Shown piece by piece: positions 48,500 to 57,512 of a DNA stretch of 64,000 bases. Made by a program: the position numbers and the translations under genes. The notes below the pieces were generated by a model, which was given only the letters and a program-made list of their open reading frames with translations, did not search any database and had not been told where the DNA came from. The DNA lies in the NCBI GenBank assembly GCA_963807235.1, contig CAWEBF010000018.1, forward strand, positions 186,001 through 250,000, read 5' to 3'. Source of the stretch: CAWEBF01 sp963807235 (GTDB lineage: Bacteria > Acidobacteriota > Vicinamibacteria > Vicinamibacterales > UBA2999). The stretch's first letter is position 1, and every line of letters begins with the position of its first letter.

Positions 48500-48634
48500 A
48501 TGCCGTCACCGCGACGACCATTGGTGGCGATAGGCGGGGACCGGATGGCGCCGACGCTGGGCCAACGTGTCAGACAGGACCAGGACGGCTTGGCCTGGAA
48601 CGTGCTGTCGATCGCGTGGCTCTCGAATCTATAG
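48500..48634 (+). CDS. Possible small ORF upstream of the response regulator
   Basis: ATG 48500 opens a 44-codon frame (PSPRRPLVAIGGDRMAPTLG ... LSIAWLSNL) ending TAG 48632. It has no recognisable domain or clear Shine-Dalgarno sequence and no counterpart in module 2. Listed because it fills the gap before the regulator; it may be chance. Confidence 0.2.
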   Translation: MPSPRRPLVAIGGDRMAPTLGQRVRQDQDGLAWNVLSIAWLSNL

Positions 48635-48649
48635 TCCGAACGGAGGTCA

Positions 48650-49024
48650 ATGTTGTCCCCCCGACCCCGCGTGCTGCTTGCGGACGACTACCCTGACATC
48701 GTGAAAGCCGTCAGCCGGTTGCTGGCACAGGACTGCGAGATCGTGGGAAGCGTCGCGGACGGCAGCGCACTGCTGGAGACGGCACAGCGACTCCAGCCTG
48801 ACGTCATCGTGCTCGATGTGAACCTGCCGAACGTCCACACGCTCGAGGCGTGCCGCGAGATTACGCGCGTGAATCCCAAAATGAAAGTGATCATGTTCAC
48901 GGCGATGGTCGATCCGAACGCCGGCCAGGCGTTCGTCGAGGCCGGAGCATTCGCCTTCGTATCGAAACTCGCATCGGACGACTTGCTGTCGATCATCAAG
49001 CGCCTCTCTGCCGACCGAAGCTGA
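48650..49024 (+). CDS. Single-domain response regulator (module 1)
   Basis: A 124-aa protein that is only a receiver domain: LADDYPDIVKAVSRLL (acidic pair), the phospho-Asp in VIVLDVNLPNVH, and Lys in FVSKLASDD. It is nearly the same length and sequence type as the regulator at 52514-52882. Without an output domain it would pass phosphate on or act by protein contact. A GGAGG site precedes ATG 48650. Confidence 0.88.
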   Translation: MLSPRPRVLLADDYPDIVKAVSRLLAQDCEIVGSVADGSALLETAQRLQPDVIVLDVNLPNVHTLEACREITRVNPKMKVIMFTAMVDPNAGQAFVEAGAFAFVSKLASDDLLSIIKRLSADRS

Positions 49025-49205
49025 AGGGCATCGACTCGCATGTCTCCTCGCCGCATTCTTCGAATTCGCTCCGTCTGGATGTGCTAGGCTGCGCCCTGTT
49101 CCACGGTGTAGAGCGTGCTGGCGAGACACCAGCAGCGCGGCCCCTATCCACCTTCGCCGGCGGGTTGACTGTGATGTTTGACGCCGAGCTGAGCGCCTCT
49201 TCCAA

Positions 49206-50096
49206 ATGCCGCTGAGGATTCTCGTCGTCGAGGACCATGCGCCGTTCCGCCGTCTCATTTGCGCGGTGCTTCAACGACGGGCGGAGTTCGAGACAGTCGA
49301 GGCGGCGGATGGGTTGGAGGCCGTTCAGCTGGCCGAAAAGCTACAGCCGGATTTGATTCTGCTCGATCTCAACTTGCCAAAGATGCATGGATTCAAGGTT
49401 GCTGAACAGATCCCCAGGCTCGCCCCCCATGCACGACTGCTCTTCATGAGCCAGGAGTCCTCGCCGGACATCGTGCGAAAGGCACTCAGTTTGGGTGCCC
49501 ATGGCTATATTCAGAAGATATCTGCCGCAACTGATCTGCTGCCCGGGATCGACGCCGTACTCGCGGGCCAACGATTCGTGAGTCGCGGTCTCGCGTTTAG
49601 CGCGCCGCGTCGTCACGAGATTTTGTTCTGTTCGGATGACGCGGCGATTATCGATGGCTTTACTCGCTTTGTTGCGGCCGCCCTGACCGCCGCCGATGCC
49701 GCGATCGCCTTGGTGACGGAGTCTCACCGAACACGTCTCCTGCAGGAGCTGCGCACGCAGGGTGTGGACATTGACGGCGCCATCGAGCGCGGCACCTACC
49801 TTTCATTTGACGCTGATGTCGCACCTGACTCCGTCCGATTTCTCGAGGCGATCAATGGTGTGCGTGAGGCCGCTGCGAAAGCCGGGAACGCACATCCCCG
49901 CGTCGCGTTTTGCGGGGAACGTGCGGGACGCCTGTGGGCCGCAGGGAGAACGGCGGAGGCGGTTCAGCTCGAACACCTCTGCAGCGAACTCGCGCAGGAC
50001 GTCGACATCCTGTGCGCGTATCCGGTGCCGTACACGGAAGACGATCAGGTGCTCACGCGCATCTGCGCGGAGCACACCGCTGTTTCTGGCTGCTAG
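49206..50096 (+). CDS. Response regulator with MEDS/DcmR-type sensory domain
   Basis: A 296-aa protein. Residues 1-120 are a receiver (LVVEDHAPFRRLICAVLQRR; phospho-Asp in LILLDLNLPKMHG; YIQKIS). Residues about 135-290 match the MEDS domain (HEILFCSDDAAIIDGFTRFV; VTESHRTRLLQELRTQGVDI; RGTYLSFDADVAPD; HLCSELAQDVDILCAYPV). MEDS occurs in DcmR-like sensors of small molecules such as dichloromethane. There is no DNA-binding domain. It probably links signal and phosphate input. Confidence 0.78.
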   Translation: MPLRILVVEDHAPFRRLICAVLQRRAEFETVEAADGLEAVQLAEKLQPDLILLDLNLPKMHGFKVAEQIPRLAPHARLLFMSQESSPDIVRKALSLGAHGYIQKISAATDLLPGIDAVLAGQRFVSRGLAFSAPRRHEILFCSDDAAIIDGFTRFVAAALTAADAAIALVTESHRTRLLQELRTQGVDIDGAIERGTYLSFDADVAPDSVRFLEAINGVREAAAKAGNAHPRVAFCGERAGRLWAAGRTAEAVQLEHLCSELAQDVDILCAYPVPYTEDDQVLTRICAEHTAVSGC

Positions 50097-50111
50097 CCGC
50101 TGGAACGTGAG

Positions 50112-52148
50112 GTGCGTGTGGCAGAGGATAAACGAGGCGTGGTTGCCGTGGCCGCCGACAGCACCGATCTCACGCGAGCGGAGGAGATCCGATTGCGGTA
50201 TGCGGCGATCGTGGAGTCCTCGGACGATGCGATCATCGCCAAGACTCTCGACGGGGTGATCTCAGCGTGGAACGCCTCTGCCGAGCGGATGTTCGGATAT
50301 ACGGAGCACGAGGCCATCGGACAGCCGATCACGATGATCATCCCTCCGGACTTGCACGCCGAGGAGCACGACATTCTGAGGCGCCTTCGAGCCGGTGAGC
50401 GAGTCGACCATTATGAAACTGTCCGGGTCACCAAAACGGGCAAGTGCATCGATGTCTCATTGACGATCTCACCGTTGCGAGACTCCGCGGGCAGGATTAT
50501 CGGATGCTCAAAGATTGCCCGCGACATCACGAAGGCCAAGCAGGCTGAGGCTGCGCTGCGGCAAAGCGAGCAACGGCTGGCACGCGAAGTGGCGGGCGCC
50601 AAAACGCTCCAGTCGATCAGCACGCGTCTGATTTCAGAGTCGACACCAGAATCCTTGTACGCACAGATTCTCGGCGCGGCCATTGAGTTGATGGCGTCCG
50701 ATGCGGCCAGCGTCCAGATGCTCGCAGCCGACCACACGTCATTGAGGCTCCTCGCGTGGACGAATTTCCACCCTGCCTCCGCGGCGTTCTGGCAACGGGT
50801 GGCGGCTGGATCGGGGAGCACTTGCGGCCAGGCGCTCCGTGACAACGAGCGCGTTGTTGTGGCCGATATCGAGACCTGCGAATTCATGGCCGGCACGCCG
50901 GATCAGCAGGAATATCGCCGCTCCGGAATCCGCGCCGTGCAATCCACGCCGCTGCGATCGCGAACGGGCCGGCCTCTCGGCATGCTCTCGACGCACTGGC
51001 GGACGCCGCATACCCCGACCGCAGAGGATTTCACGTTCTTCGACGTGCTCGCCCGGCAGGCCGCGGATCTGATCGAGCGCACCCTCGCCGAAGAGGCCCT
51101 GCGCGACAGCGAAGAACGCTTCCGCCTCATCGCAGATACGGCTCCGGTCATGATCTGGATGTCGGGCACCGAGAAAGAGATCACGTATCTCAATCAGACC
51201 TGGCTCGACTTCACGGGACGGCCATTGGATGCGGTATTGGGACAGCGACGGGCACGGGTCCTCCACCCAGACGACGAGGAGCGAAGCCGCGAGGCGTACG
51301 AGAAGGCCTTCGAGCGGCGGGAGGCTTTTCAGATGGAGCATCGGCTCCGCCGCCACGACGGCGAATATCGCTGGGTGATGACAGCGGGTGTGCCGCAATA
51401 CAGCGCGGACGGGTCGTTTGTTGGTTACATTGGCACGGGCGTCGACATCACCGATCGTAAGCTGGCGGAAGAGGCTCTTTCCACGGTGAGTCAGAGATTG
51501 ATCGAAGCGCACGAGGAAGAAAGCAGCCGAATTGCCCGCGAGCTTCACGATGACATCAACCAGCGGCTGGCGTTCGTGAGCGTGCGTCTCGGCTACCTGA
51601 AGCAACGCCCTCCCGCTTCAGCGGCCGAACTCGAGCAGGCGTTCGCGGGAGTCAGCCAAGAGATTGCGGATCTTGCGGCCGGGATTCAGGCGCTGTCGCA
51701 CCGCCTTCACCCCCCGAACCTGGAACTCCTGGGGCTGGAAGGGGCGGCGGCCGGGTTCTGCAAAGAGTTGTCCAATCGGCACGGTGTGGTGATTGGCATT
51801 CATTTCGAGAACATCCCGACAGCGCTGCCACCGGAAATCTCTCTGTGTCTCTACCGCGTCTTGCAAGAAGCCCTGCAGAATGTCGTCAAGCATAGCGGGT
51901 CGCGACACGCCGATGTGTCTCTGAAGGGTGAAATCAACACTATCAGTCTGACGGTCAAGGACTCGGGCGCCGGCTTCAACCCTGACGAGGTGATGAGAGG
52001 GGCCGGGCTCGGCTTGACCAGCATGAAGGAGCGGTTGAAGCTCGTGGGCGGGCAGCTTTCCATCGACTCGCAGCGGGGGTACGGCACGACGATTCACGCT
52101 GTCGCGCCTCTCCGCGTCCCAACGAAGCCCGCAAAGGTGGTTCGATAA
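50112..52148 (+). CDS. PAS-GAF-PAS sensor kinase, HisKA_3 type
   Basis: A 678-aa cytosolic kinase. PAS 1 (residues about 25-145, AIVESSDDAIIAKTLDGVIS), GAF (about 165-320, GSTCGQALRDNERVVVADIE), PAS 2 (about 335-455, TYLNQTWLDFTGRPLDAVLG), then a NarL-type dimerisation domain with His in RIARELHDDINQRLA and an HATPase (ALQNVVKHSGSRHADVSL; DSGAGFNPDE; GLGLTSMKERL). Such kinases usually phosphorylate LuxR-type regulators; none is in this window. Starts at GTG 50112, 16 nt after the MEDS gene. Confidence 0.87.
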   Translation: MRVAEDKRGVVAVAADSTDLTRAEEIRLRYAAIVESSDDAIIAKTLDGVISAWNASAERMFGYTEHEAIGQPITMIIPPDLHAEEHDILRRLRAGERVDHYETVRVTKTGKCIDVSLTISPLRDSAGRIIGCSKIARDITKAKQAEAALRQSEQRLAREVAGAKTLQSISTRLISESTPESLYAQILGAAIELMASDAASVQMLAADHTSLRLLAWTNFHPASAAFWQRVAAGSGSTCGQALRDNERVVVADIETCEFMAGTPDQQEYRRSGIRAVQSTPLRSRTGRPLGMLSTHWRTPHTPTAEDFTFFDVLARQAADLIERTLAEEALRDSEERFRLIADTAPVMIWMSGTEKEITYLNQTWLDFTGRPLDAVLGQRRARVLHPDDEERSREAYEKAFERREAFQMEHRLRRHDGEYRWVMTAGVPQYSADGSFVGYIGTGVDITDRKLAEEALSTVSQRLIEAHEEESSRIARELHDDINQRLAFVSVRLGYLKQRPPASAAELEQAFAGVSQEIADLAAGIQALSHRLHPPNLELLGLEGAAAGFCKELSNRHGVVIGIHFENIPTALPPEISLCLYRVLQEALQNVVKHSGSRHADVSLKGEINTISLTVKDSGAGFNPDEVMRGAGLGLTSMKERLKLVGGQLSIDSQRGYGTTIHAVAPLRVPTKPAKVVR

Positions 52149-52260
52149 CTGCACGCCAAGGAAATCGCTCATCGCGGCGTGGATTCGAAACCTGAACGAT
52201 GTAGACAGTTCGACGCTCCTGGCGTGTGCGACAAGCAGGTGCCCGACCGCTCGCAAACGG
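52149..52260. other. Intergenic stretch before repeat A
   Basis: No coding frame with support. It joins the end of the PAS kinase to the tRNA-fragment repeat. Confidence 0.5.
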
Positions 52261-52475
52261 TTGATTCTAAAGACGGAGAGATGCTGGAGTGGTCGATCAG
52301 GGCACGCTTGGAAAACGATTTCGGCGACGCTCACCGAGTGATACGTAATACTTCTCGCAATCGAGTAAACGACTGCCCGCCACAGAATGGTTCTCGATGT
52401 GAACCCGTAAACGTCGCTGTTTGTCAGCGTTTTCGGGGCGACCTTACACAGTTTCTACACAGTTCTGAACGGTAC
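52261..52475 (+). repeat. Direct repeat A with tRNA-Ser 5' half
   Basis: Homologous to 57513-57720 and in the same orientation. It starts TTGATTCTAAA, then the tRNA-Ser fragment (52275-52314), a divergent middle, the conserved block CCCGTAAACG..CG.TGTTTG and TTTCGGGG, and ends in spaced copies of TACACAGTT (TTACACAGTTTCTACACAG). The end repeats resemble integrase arm-binding sites. No integrase gene is present. Confidence 0.65.
52275..52314 (+). pseudogene. tRNA-Ser(GGA) 5' half, copy A
   Basis: GGAGAGATGCTGGAGTGGTC plus GATCAGGGCACGCTTGGAAA matches the first half of a bacterial tRNA-Ser with anticodon GGA: acceptor strand GGAGAGA, TG at 8-9, D-arm GGAGTGGTCGA, anticodon stem CACGC and loop TTGGAAA. 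The 3' strand of the anticodon stem, variable arm, T-arm and acceptor are missing; the next bases are ACGATTTCGG. Not a functional tRNA. Confidence 0.72.
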
Positions 52476-52513
52476 TTGCTCTCGTACTCCGTGATGTTCG
52501 TCGGTACTCTCTC

Positions 52514-52882
52514 TCACCGGCCGTCATACAGGCGTTTGATGGTCGAGAGCAGGTCGCCCGTCCCTTTAGAGACAAAGGCAGATGCTCCGACCTCCAAGGA
52601 TCGTAGCGTGACGTCCGGATCGTTCATCGCCGAGAACATGATGACTTTCGCGTCTGGGTTCACTTGCGTGATCTGACGACACACCTCCAATCCGTGGACA
52701 TGGGGCAAGTTGAGGTCGACCACAATCACGTCGGGTTGGAGTCGTTGCGCGGCTTCTAGCACGGCCCTGCCGTCGGCGACGCTTCCCACGACTTCGCACT
52801 CCAGTGCCAGCAGCCGGCAGACGGATTTCGCCACTCCAGGGTGGTCTTCGGCTATCAGCACGCGAGGGCGCTTGGGCAACAT
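52514..52882 (-). CDS. Single-domain response regulator (module 2)
   Basis: A 122-aa receiver-only protein (LIAEDHPGVAKSVCRLLALE; phospho-Asp in VIVVDLNLPHVHG; FVSKGTGDL). Paralogue of the regulator at 48650 (shared EVVGSVADGRAVLEAAQRLQ-type block). It starts 16 nt downstream of kinase 2, so the pair is an operon and the kinase is its likely phosphodonor. Confidence 0.87.
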   Translation of the reverse strand: MLPKRPRVLIAEDHPGVAKSVCRLLALECEVVGSVADGRAVLEAAQRLQPDVIVVDLNLPHVHGLEVCRQITQVNPDAKVIMFSAMNDPDVTLRSLEVGASAFVSKGTGDLLSTIKRLYDGR

Positions 52883-52898
52883 TGACTTGCCAGGAATG

Positions 52899-54794
52899 TC
52901 ACGCGGCACTCGGCGGGCCTGACAGGATCCTGGGTGCGTCGACGCGGCGAAGGGTGACGGCGAATGTGGCGCCTCCTTCGGGATTATTGCGCGCGTCGAT
53001 GGTGCCGCCAAGCGTCTCGACGATCGTTCGCGCGATCGTGAGTCCAATCCCGAGGCCGTGCGCTTTCGTCGTGGCGAATGGTGTGAACAGCGTGCCGTCG
53101 ATCTGCGCCGGCAAACCGGTTCCAGCGTCGCGCACCGAGACGTCGACATCGGCGCCCCTGACTTCGGTGCTGATGGTGACGCGACGGCGCGCCGGAGGCG
53201 TCTCGGTCATTGCGTCCATGGCGTTCATCACCAGGTTCACCAGCACCTGCTGCAAGAGCACCTGGTCGCCGTTGATGATGCAGGGGTGCGACGACAGATT
53301 GACGGTGGCTTCGATCTGCCGCGCTCTCATGTCGTGAGCAACGAGCGCAAGACTTTCATCGATCACGGCGTGGAGGTCGACCGGTTTCTTGTCCAGTTGA
53401 TGCCCTCGGAGCATGGTCCGATGCCGATCGATGATCTGAGTGGCCTGGACGCCTTCTGTCTCGATGTCGGAAAGGATCTCGCCCATCGCGTCGGGCGTCG
53501 AACGATCGGCCGTGATCATCATTCGACCCGCCTGGGCGTTGTGAATCATCGAGCTGAGGGGTTGGCCAAGTTCATGGGCGATGGAACTCGTCAGCGCAGA
53601 CATCGTGAGGCGACGACTGGCGTCGGCGGCGAGCGCCAGGTTGTTCCGACTCTCGATCTCTGCCTTTCGGCGTGCGCGTCGCTGATACAGGAGCCCGGCG
53701 ATCAGGAGCGATTGGACGGCCAGTACGCCGATGGCAGTGAGCACCGTGCCCCTGTAGGCTTGCCACAGACTCGGAGCGCGGTACCGCACACTGCTTCCCG
53801 CAGGCAACTGACTCTCCGCGATTCTCCATCGCTGTAGCTCGCGCCAGTCGAATATCGGTGGACTTGGCCGTTGTGGCGGCACGTTGATGCTTTCAGTCGG
53901 CGCACCGTTCAAGAGTCGAAGGGCCGCGTCAGCTGTGTTGCGAGCCATCGTGTCAATGGGCAGCATCGTTCCGCCGACAGCGCCAGCACCGAGGTACACG
54001 CTCTGCCCGCTGAACAGGGGAGCATTGGCCGTGGCGTGGAGGTCAGCGAGCACTCGTTCGTCCCCGTACGCTGTTCCCGCCGCATCCGTGCCGAATGCCA
54101 GATAGAAGATCGCCGAGTTGCCCGGCAAGCCGGCCGCACGGCGCAGAATCTCTGAAAGGGACAGACCGTCGAGCCATTCGAATGTCACGCGACCCCGAAA
54201 TCGCGCGAACGGCTCCTCAAGTTCTCGCCGCCAAAATTGACTGATTTGACCGGTTCCGGCGACGACGAAGATCTGCCTGGTCTGGGGAAGCACCTGGAGG
54301 ATGTCATCGATGAGTCGCGGAAAATCGTTGGCGACCGCGACCGCTGTCTCATTTGTCCCAAGCGGTGCACCGCGCAGATACCGCTCGTCGACGGCCGCAA
54401 ACAAGAGCGGCGTGTCGGGAAAGAGCTGCTGTCTGTACTTGCGCGCGAAGGCCGCAGCGGGCCCACTCACCGTCACGATGAGGTCCGGCTTCGGACTACT
54501 GGCGAAGGTGGAGAGGATGTAATCGACGATCGCCCGTTCCGGCGCGCCCACCGGCCCGATCGGGCCCACGACGACTTGCACGAAGTTCACCGGTTGCTCG
54601 GCGCGCTGGTCCAGTTCGATATGAAAATTCGTGGTGAACGTGTCGACCACCATGTTGCCGCGGTCGACTGATTGAAGCATGAGGATCTGCTTCTGGGCCG
54701 TCTGAGCGTCCGCCCTTGCTGCGACGCCGAGCAGCATCAAGCCCGTCAGGATGACGCGCGACAATCTGCGACCCGCGGCCTGTTTTAGCCACAA
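52899..54794 (-). CDS. Sensor histidine kinase with ABC substrate-binding-like sensor (module 2)
   Basis: A 631-aa paralogue of kinase 1 with the same layout: signal segment (VILTGLMLLGVAARADAQ), periplasmic substrate-binding-like domain (QILMLQSVDRGNMVVDTF; PDLIVTVSGPAAAFARKY; SAIFYLAFGTDAAGTAYGDE), one helix (AIGVLAVQSLLIAGLLY), HisKA with SSIAHELGQPLSS, and HATPase with NLVMNAMDAM, DAGTGLPAQ, GLGIGLTIARTIV. Divergent from TonB receptor 2 and co-transcribed with the receiver protein. Intact. Confidence 0.87.
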   Translation of the reverse strand: MWLKQAAGRRLSRVILTGLMLLGVAARADAQTAQKQILMLQSVDRGNMVVDTFTTNFHIELDQRAEQPVNFVQVVVGPIGPVGAPERAIVDYILSTFASSPKPDLIVTVSGPAAAFARKYRQQLFPDTPLLFAAVDERYLRGAPLGTNETAVAVANDFPRLIDDILQVLPQTRQIFVVAGTGQISQFWRRELEEPFARFRGRVTFEWLDGLSLSEILRRAAGLPGNSAIFYLAFGTDAAGTAYGDERVLADLHATANAPLFSGQSVYLGAGAVGGTMLPIDTMARNTADAALRLLNGAPTESINVPPQRPSPPIFDWRELQRWRIAESQLPAGSSVRYRAPSLWQAYRGTVLTAIGVLAVQSLLIAGLLYQRRARRKAEIESRNNLALAADASRRLTMSALTSSIAHELGQPLSSMIHNAQAGRMMITADRSTPDAMGEILSDIETEGVQATQIIDRHRTMLRGHQLDKKPVDLHAVIDESLALVAHDMRARQIEATVNLSSHPCIINGDQVLLQQVLVNLVMNAMDAMTETPPARRRVTISTEVRGADVDVSVRDAGTGLPAQIDGTLFTPFATTKAHGLGIGLTIARTIVETLGGTIDARNNPEGGATFAVTLRRVDAPRILSGPPSAA

Positions 54795-54856
54795 AACACC
54801 GTATCAAACTCACCACAGTGTACTGTTGTGGAAGGATATACGTCCCCGCCCAACCC
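54795..54856. promoter_or_regulatory. Divergent kinase-receptor control region (module 2)
   Basis: Only 62 nt separate the two divergent starts. They hold the dyad CCACAGTGTACTGTTGTGG (inner palindrome ACAGTGTACTGT) and a GGATATAC box. The shorter equivalent in module 1 (46071-46117) shares GTATCAAA and GAATATAC. A shared regulator site is plausible. Confidence 0.5.
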
Positions 54857-57214
54857 ATGAAATTGTTCCTCGCTGCGGCGCTGATGTTCCTCTGGGGAGC
54901 CGGTTCCACAGCCGCCCAGTCCCCGGCATCGGTGGTCGGGTCCGTCGTCGATCAGACGAGTGCCCCCCTGCCTGGCGCTCATGTGACGATTCGGGGTCTT
55001 GCCGTCCGAACGGCGGACACGGGCGCGGCCGGCGACTTCGCATTTCCCGACCTCCCGAACGGTGACTATGAGATTTCCGCCGAGCTGAGTGGATTCCAGC
55101 CTGAGCGGCGTGCCGTCCGAGTGCAGGCCGGCAAACCGATCACCGTGTCCTTCACCCTGCGCCTCGCCATCCTGGAAGAGACGTTCGTCACGGCCGCCAA
55201 GGCTGGCGCACGCGACCTGCAAACCATTCCCATGGCCATTAGTGCCGTCTCGAATGCGGACCTTGGCCGGTTGGGAACCCACATGTTGGGTCAGGCCGCC
55301 GCGCTCGCACCGTCCGTCACGCTTTCCCAGAATGCCGGTTTCGGTCAACTGACGATCCGCGGAATCGGTACCAGCGCGTTGTATGCCGGTGCGGATCCGA
55401 GCTCGGCGATGTACCTTGACGGCGTCTACCTGGCACGACCGGCGATGGCGTTCGTGCAGTTTCTCGATCTCGATCGCATCGAGGTGCTGCGCGGGCCGCA
55501 GGGCACGTTGTACGGACGCAACGCCGTCGGTGGGGCGTTGAACCTGATCTCCAAGGCGCCCACGAACGACTTCCAGACGTCCGCCGATTTCACGGTCGGG
55601 AACTTCGACGAGTTTCGCGCCGGCGCGCGGATCAGTGGCCCGCTCAAACGTGACAAGGTGATGGGATCGGTCGCGTTCGTGCGCGGCGTCCGCGACGGCT
55701 ATGTCCGCGACCTCGAACATCCGGATCATCCGCTTGGCGGCGATGATGTCACCGCGGCACGGGGCCAGCTGCGCGTCGTCTTCAATCGCCGCGCGGATCT
55801 GTTGCTGTCGGGCGACGTCGACGTGCAGAACGGAACGCCGCTGTCCTTCAATAAGGTCCTGGCGGCGAAGCCGGGATTCACGTTCGACAATCCGCCCGAT
55901 CTTCACGAGGTGCGATCGTCGGCGTTCCCCTACGGCCGGACCGTGCAGTCCGGCGGGAGCGCGCGGCTGACGATGGCCCTCACACCTTCGACCAGTCTGA
56001 TCAGCCTGACGGCGTATCGAACCCTGGACTACGAGTTCTTCGTGGATGCTGACATGACCGAGCTCAATCTGGTGACGACACACCAGCACGAGTGGCAGCA
56101 TCAGCTATCGCAGGAGATGACCATCTCCCACCAGCAGGCCAGGCTCACTTGGGTTGGCGGTGTGTTTTTCTTCAACGAATTCGATCACCAGTCGTTCTGG
56201 GTCGATCAGCCGGTCGCAGGACTCCAGGTTCGGCTCGACCCGCGCGTCGACGCGACCAGCCGCGCCGTTTTCGGACAGGCGTCCATCGGATTGACGCCCC
56301 GGCTCTCGGCGACCGCCGGCCTTCGCTACACGCACGAGGGAAAGAACATCAACAACGCCGGGGGCCGCTACGGCCTCGATGCTCCGTTCGCGCCGGTTCC
56401 CGGGTCGGTCTACGGCTATGCCGATTCGATCGCCCACGATGCCTGGACGCCCAAAGTCGGCGTCGAGGTGAAGCTGCCGCACGACGCGCTCGCCTACGTG
56501 TCGGCGACCCGAGGGTTCAAGAGTGGTGGCTTCAACCCATCGTCAACGGCGGCCGGCCGCGGCTACGCTCCTGAGTGGGCGTGGAGCTACGAAGGCGGCT
56601 GGAAGGGGACGCTCAGGGGCGGCCGGTCCCGGTTCGGCGTGTCGGCGTTCGTGATGGATTACACGGACCTGCAGGTACAGACGCCCATCGCCATTGGGGT
56701 GCTCGACATCCGCAATGCCGCAGCGGCGACGATTCGCGGTGTCGAACTGGAGAACACGTCACGGATCGCGCGCGGCTTCGAAGCGGGAGGCCATGTGACC
56801 TGGCTTGACGCCACCTACGATCAATACATCGCGGTCAACAACTTCAACGTCACCGGAGACGTGTCGGGTAATCGGTTGAACAATGCGCCGGAATGGGCCG
56901 GGCGCCTGTGGATCGAGTGGAGCGGCGACATCGGCGGATCGCGACGGCTGTCGATCGCAGCCGACGCGACGGCGCAATCGACGGTGTTCTACACCCCGTT
57001 CAACGACAGTATTCAGCGACAGGCTCCGTATGGGCTTCTTGGCGGCCGTATCGAGTACGGCCCCAGCCATCGCCGATGGGCTTTCGCCGCGTATGCGCGA
57101 AACCTGACCAACACGGACTACGTCACAGGGACTTTCGGCACCTCGCCCGCGGCGTTTGCGGGACGCCCTGGCCCCCAGCGCCAGTTCGCTGTTGAGTTCA
57201 CCGTGCGGCGATAG
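54857..57214 (+). CDS. TonB-dependent receptor 2 (intact)
   Basis: A 785-aa outer-membrane receptor: signal peptide (FLAAALMFLWGAGSTAAQ), CarboxypepD_reg domain (VVGSVVDQTSAPLPGAHVTI), plug (AAALAPSVTLSQNAGFGQLT; YLDGVYLARPAMAF; IEVLRGPQGTLYGRNAVGGA) and a 22-strand-type barrel ending QFAVEFTVRR. Close paralogue of receptor 1, with many identical blocks (AYVSATRGFKSGGFNPSS; NAPEWAGRLWIEWSGD). It imports an unknown ligand using TonB energy. ATG 54857 was preferred to the upstream ATG at 54818 because it begins the signal peptide. Confidence 0.9.
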   Translation: MKLFLAAALMFLWGAGSTAAQSPASVVGSVVDQTSAPLPGAHVTIRGLAVRTADTGAAGDFAFPDLPNGDYEISAELSGFQPERRAVRVQAGKPITVSFTLRLAILEETFVTAAKAGARDLQTIPMAISAVSNADLGRLGTHMLGQAAALAPSVTLSQNAGFGQLTIRGIGTSALYAGADPSSAMYLDGVYLARPAMAFVQFLDLDRIEVLRGPQGTLYGRNAVGGALNLISKAPTNDFQTSADFTVGNFDEFRAGARISGPLKRDKVMGSVAFVRGVRDGYVRDLEHPDHPLGGDDVTAARGQLRVVFNRRADLLLSGDVDVQNGTPLSFNKVLAAKPGFTFDNPPDLHEVRSSAFPYGRTVQSGGSARLTMALTPSTSLISLTAYRTLDYEFFVDADMTELNLVTTHQHEWQHQLSQEMTISHQQARLTWVGGVFFFNEFDHQSFWVDQPVAGLQVRLDPRVDATSRAVFGQASIGLTPRLSATAGLRYTHEGKNINNAGGRYGLDAPFAPVPGSVYGYADSIAHDAWTPKVGVEVKLPHDALAYVSATRGFKSGGFNPSSTAAGRGYAPEWAWSYEGGWKGTLRGGRSRFGVSAFVMDYTDLQVQTPIAIGVLDIRNAAAATIRGVELENTSRIARGFEAGGHVTWLDATYDQYIAVNNFNVTGDVSGNRLNNAPEWAGRLWIEWSGDIGGSRRLSIAADATAQSTVFYTPFNDSIQRQAPYGLLGGRIEYGPSHRRWAFAAYARNLTNTDYVTGTFGTSPAAFAGRPGPQRQFAVEFTVRR

Positions 57215-57512
57215 CACTGTAACCGCACCACGAGATTGCGCTTGTTCAGTTTCGCAGGATTGACGTGCCTCGGTCGTTTCGTCGAGCGAGCCCTAGTCCA
57301 TCGCGGCAGCCGGCAGCTTGTCAGCTCTGATCGATACGCTACGCCTGGAGAGAGATCGCCGTAAGTGATCGCAGGACATTGGGAGGTCTTACACAATTCA
57401 ATCGACGATCAAGCCGACGACGTCTGTAAACCTCTGAATCCAAATCGTATCGAGGAACGCTAGGATTTGAAGGGGGGGTTTGCGATAATCAGATCCAGAC
57501 CGCCGCAACTTA
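57215..57512. other. Intergenic region after receptor 2
   Basis: About 300 nt with no supported coding frame on either strand. No strong hairpin was seen. It leads into repeat B. Confidence 0.5.

Noticed and set aside
52275..52314. Functional tRNA-Ser gene
   Set aside because: The T-arm, variable arm and 3' acceptor strand are absent, so it cannot fold as a tRNA.
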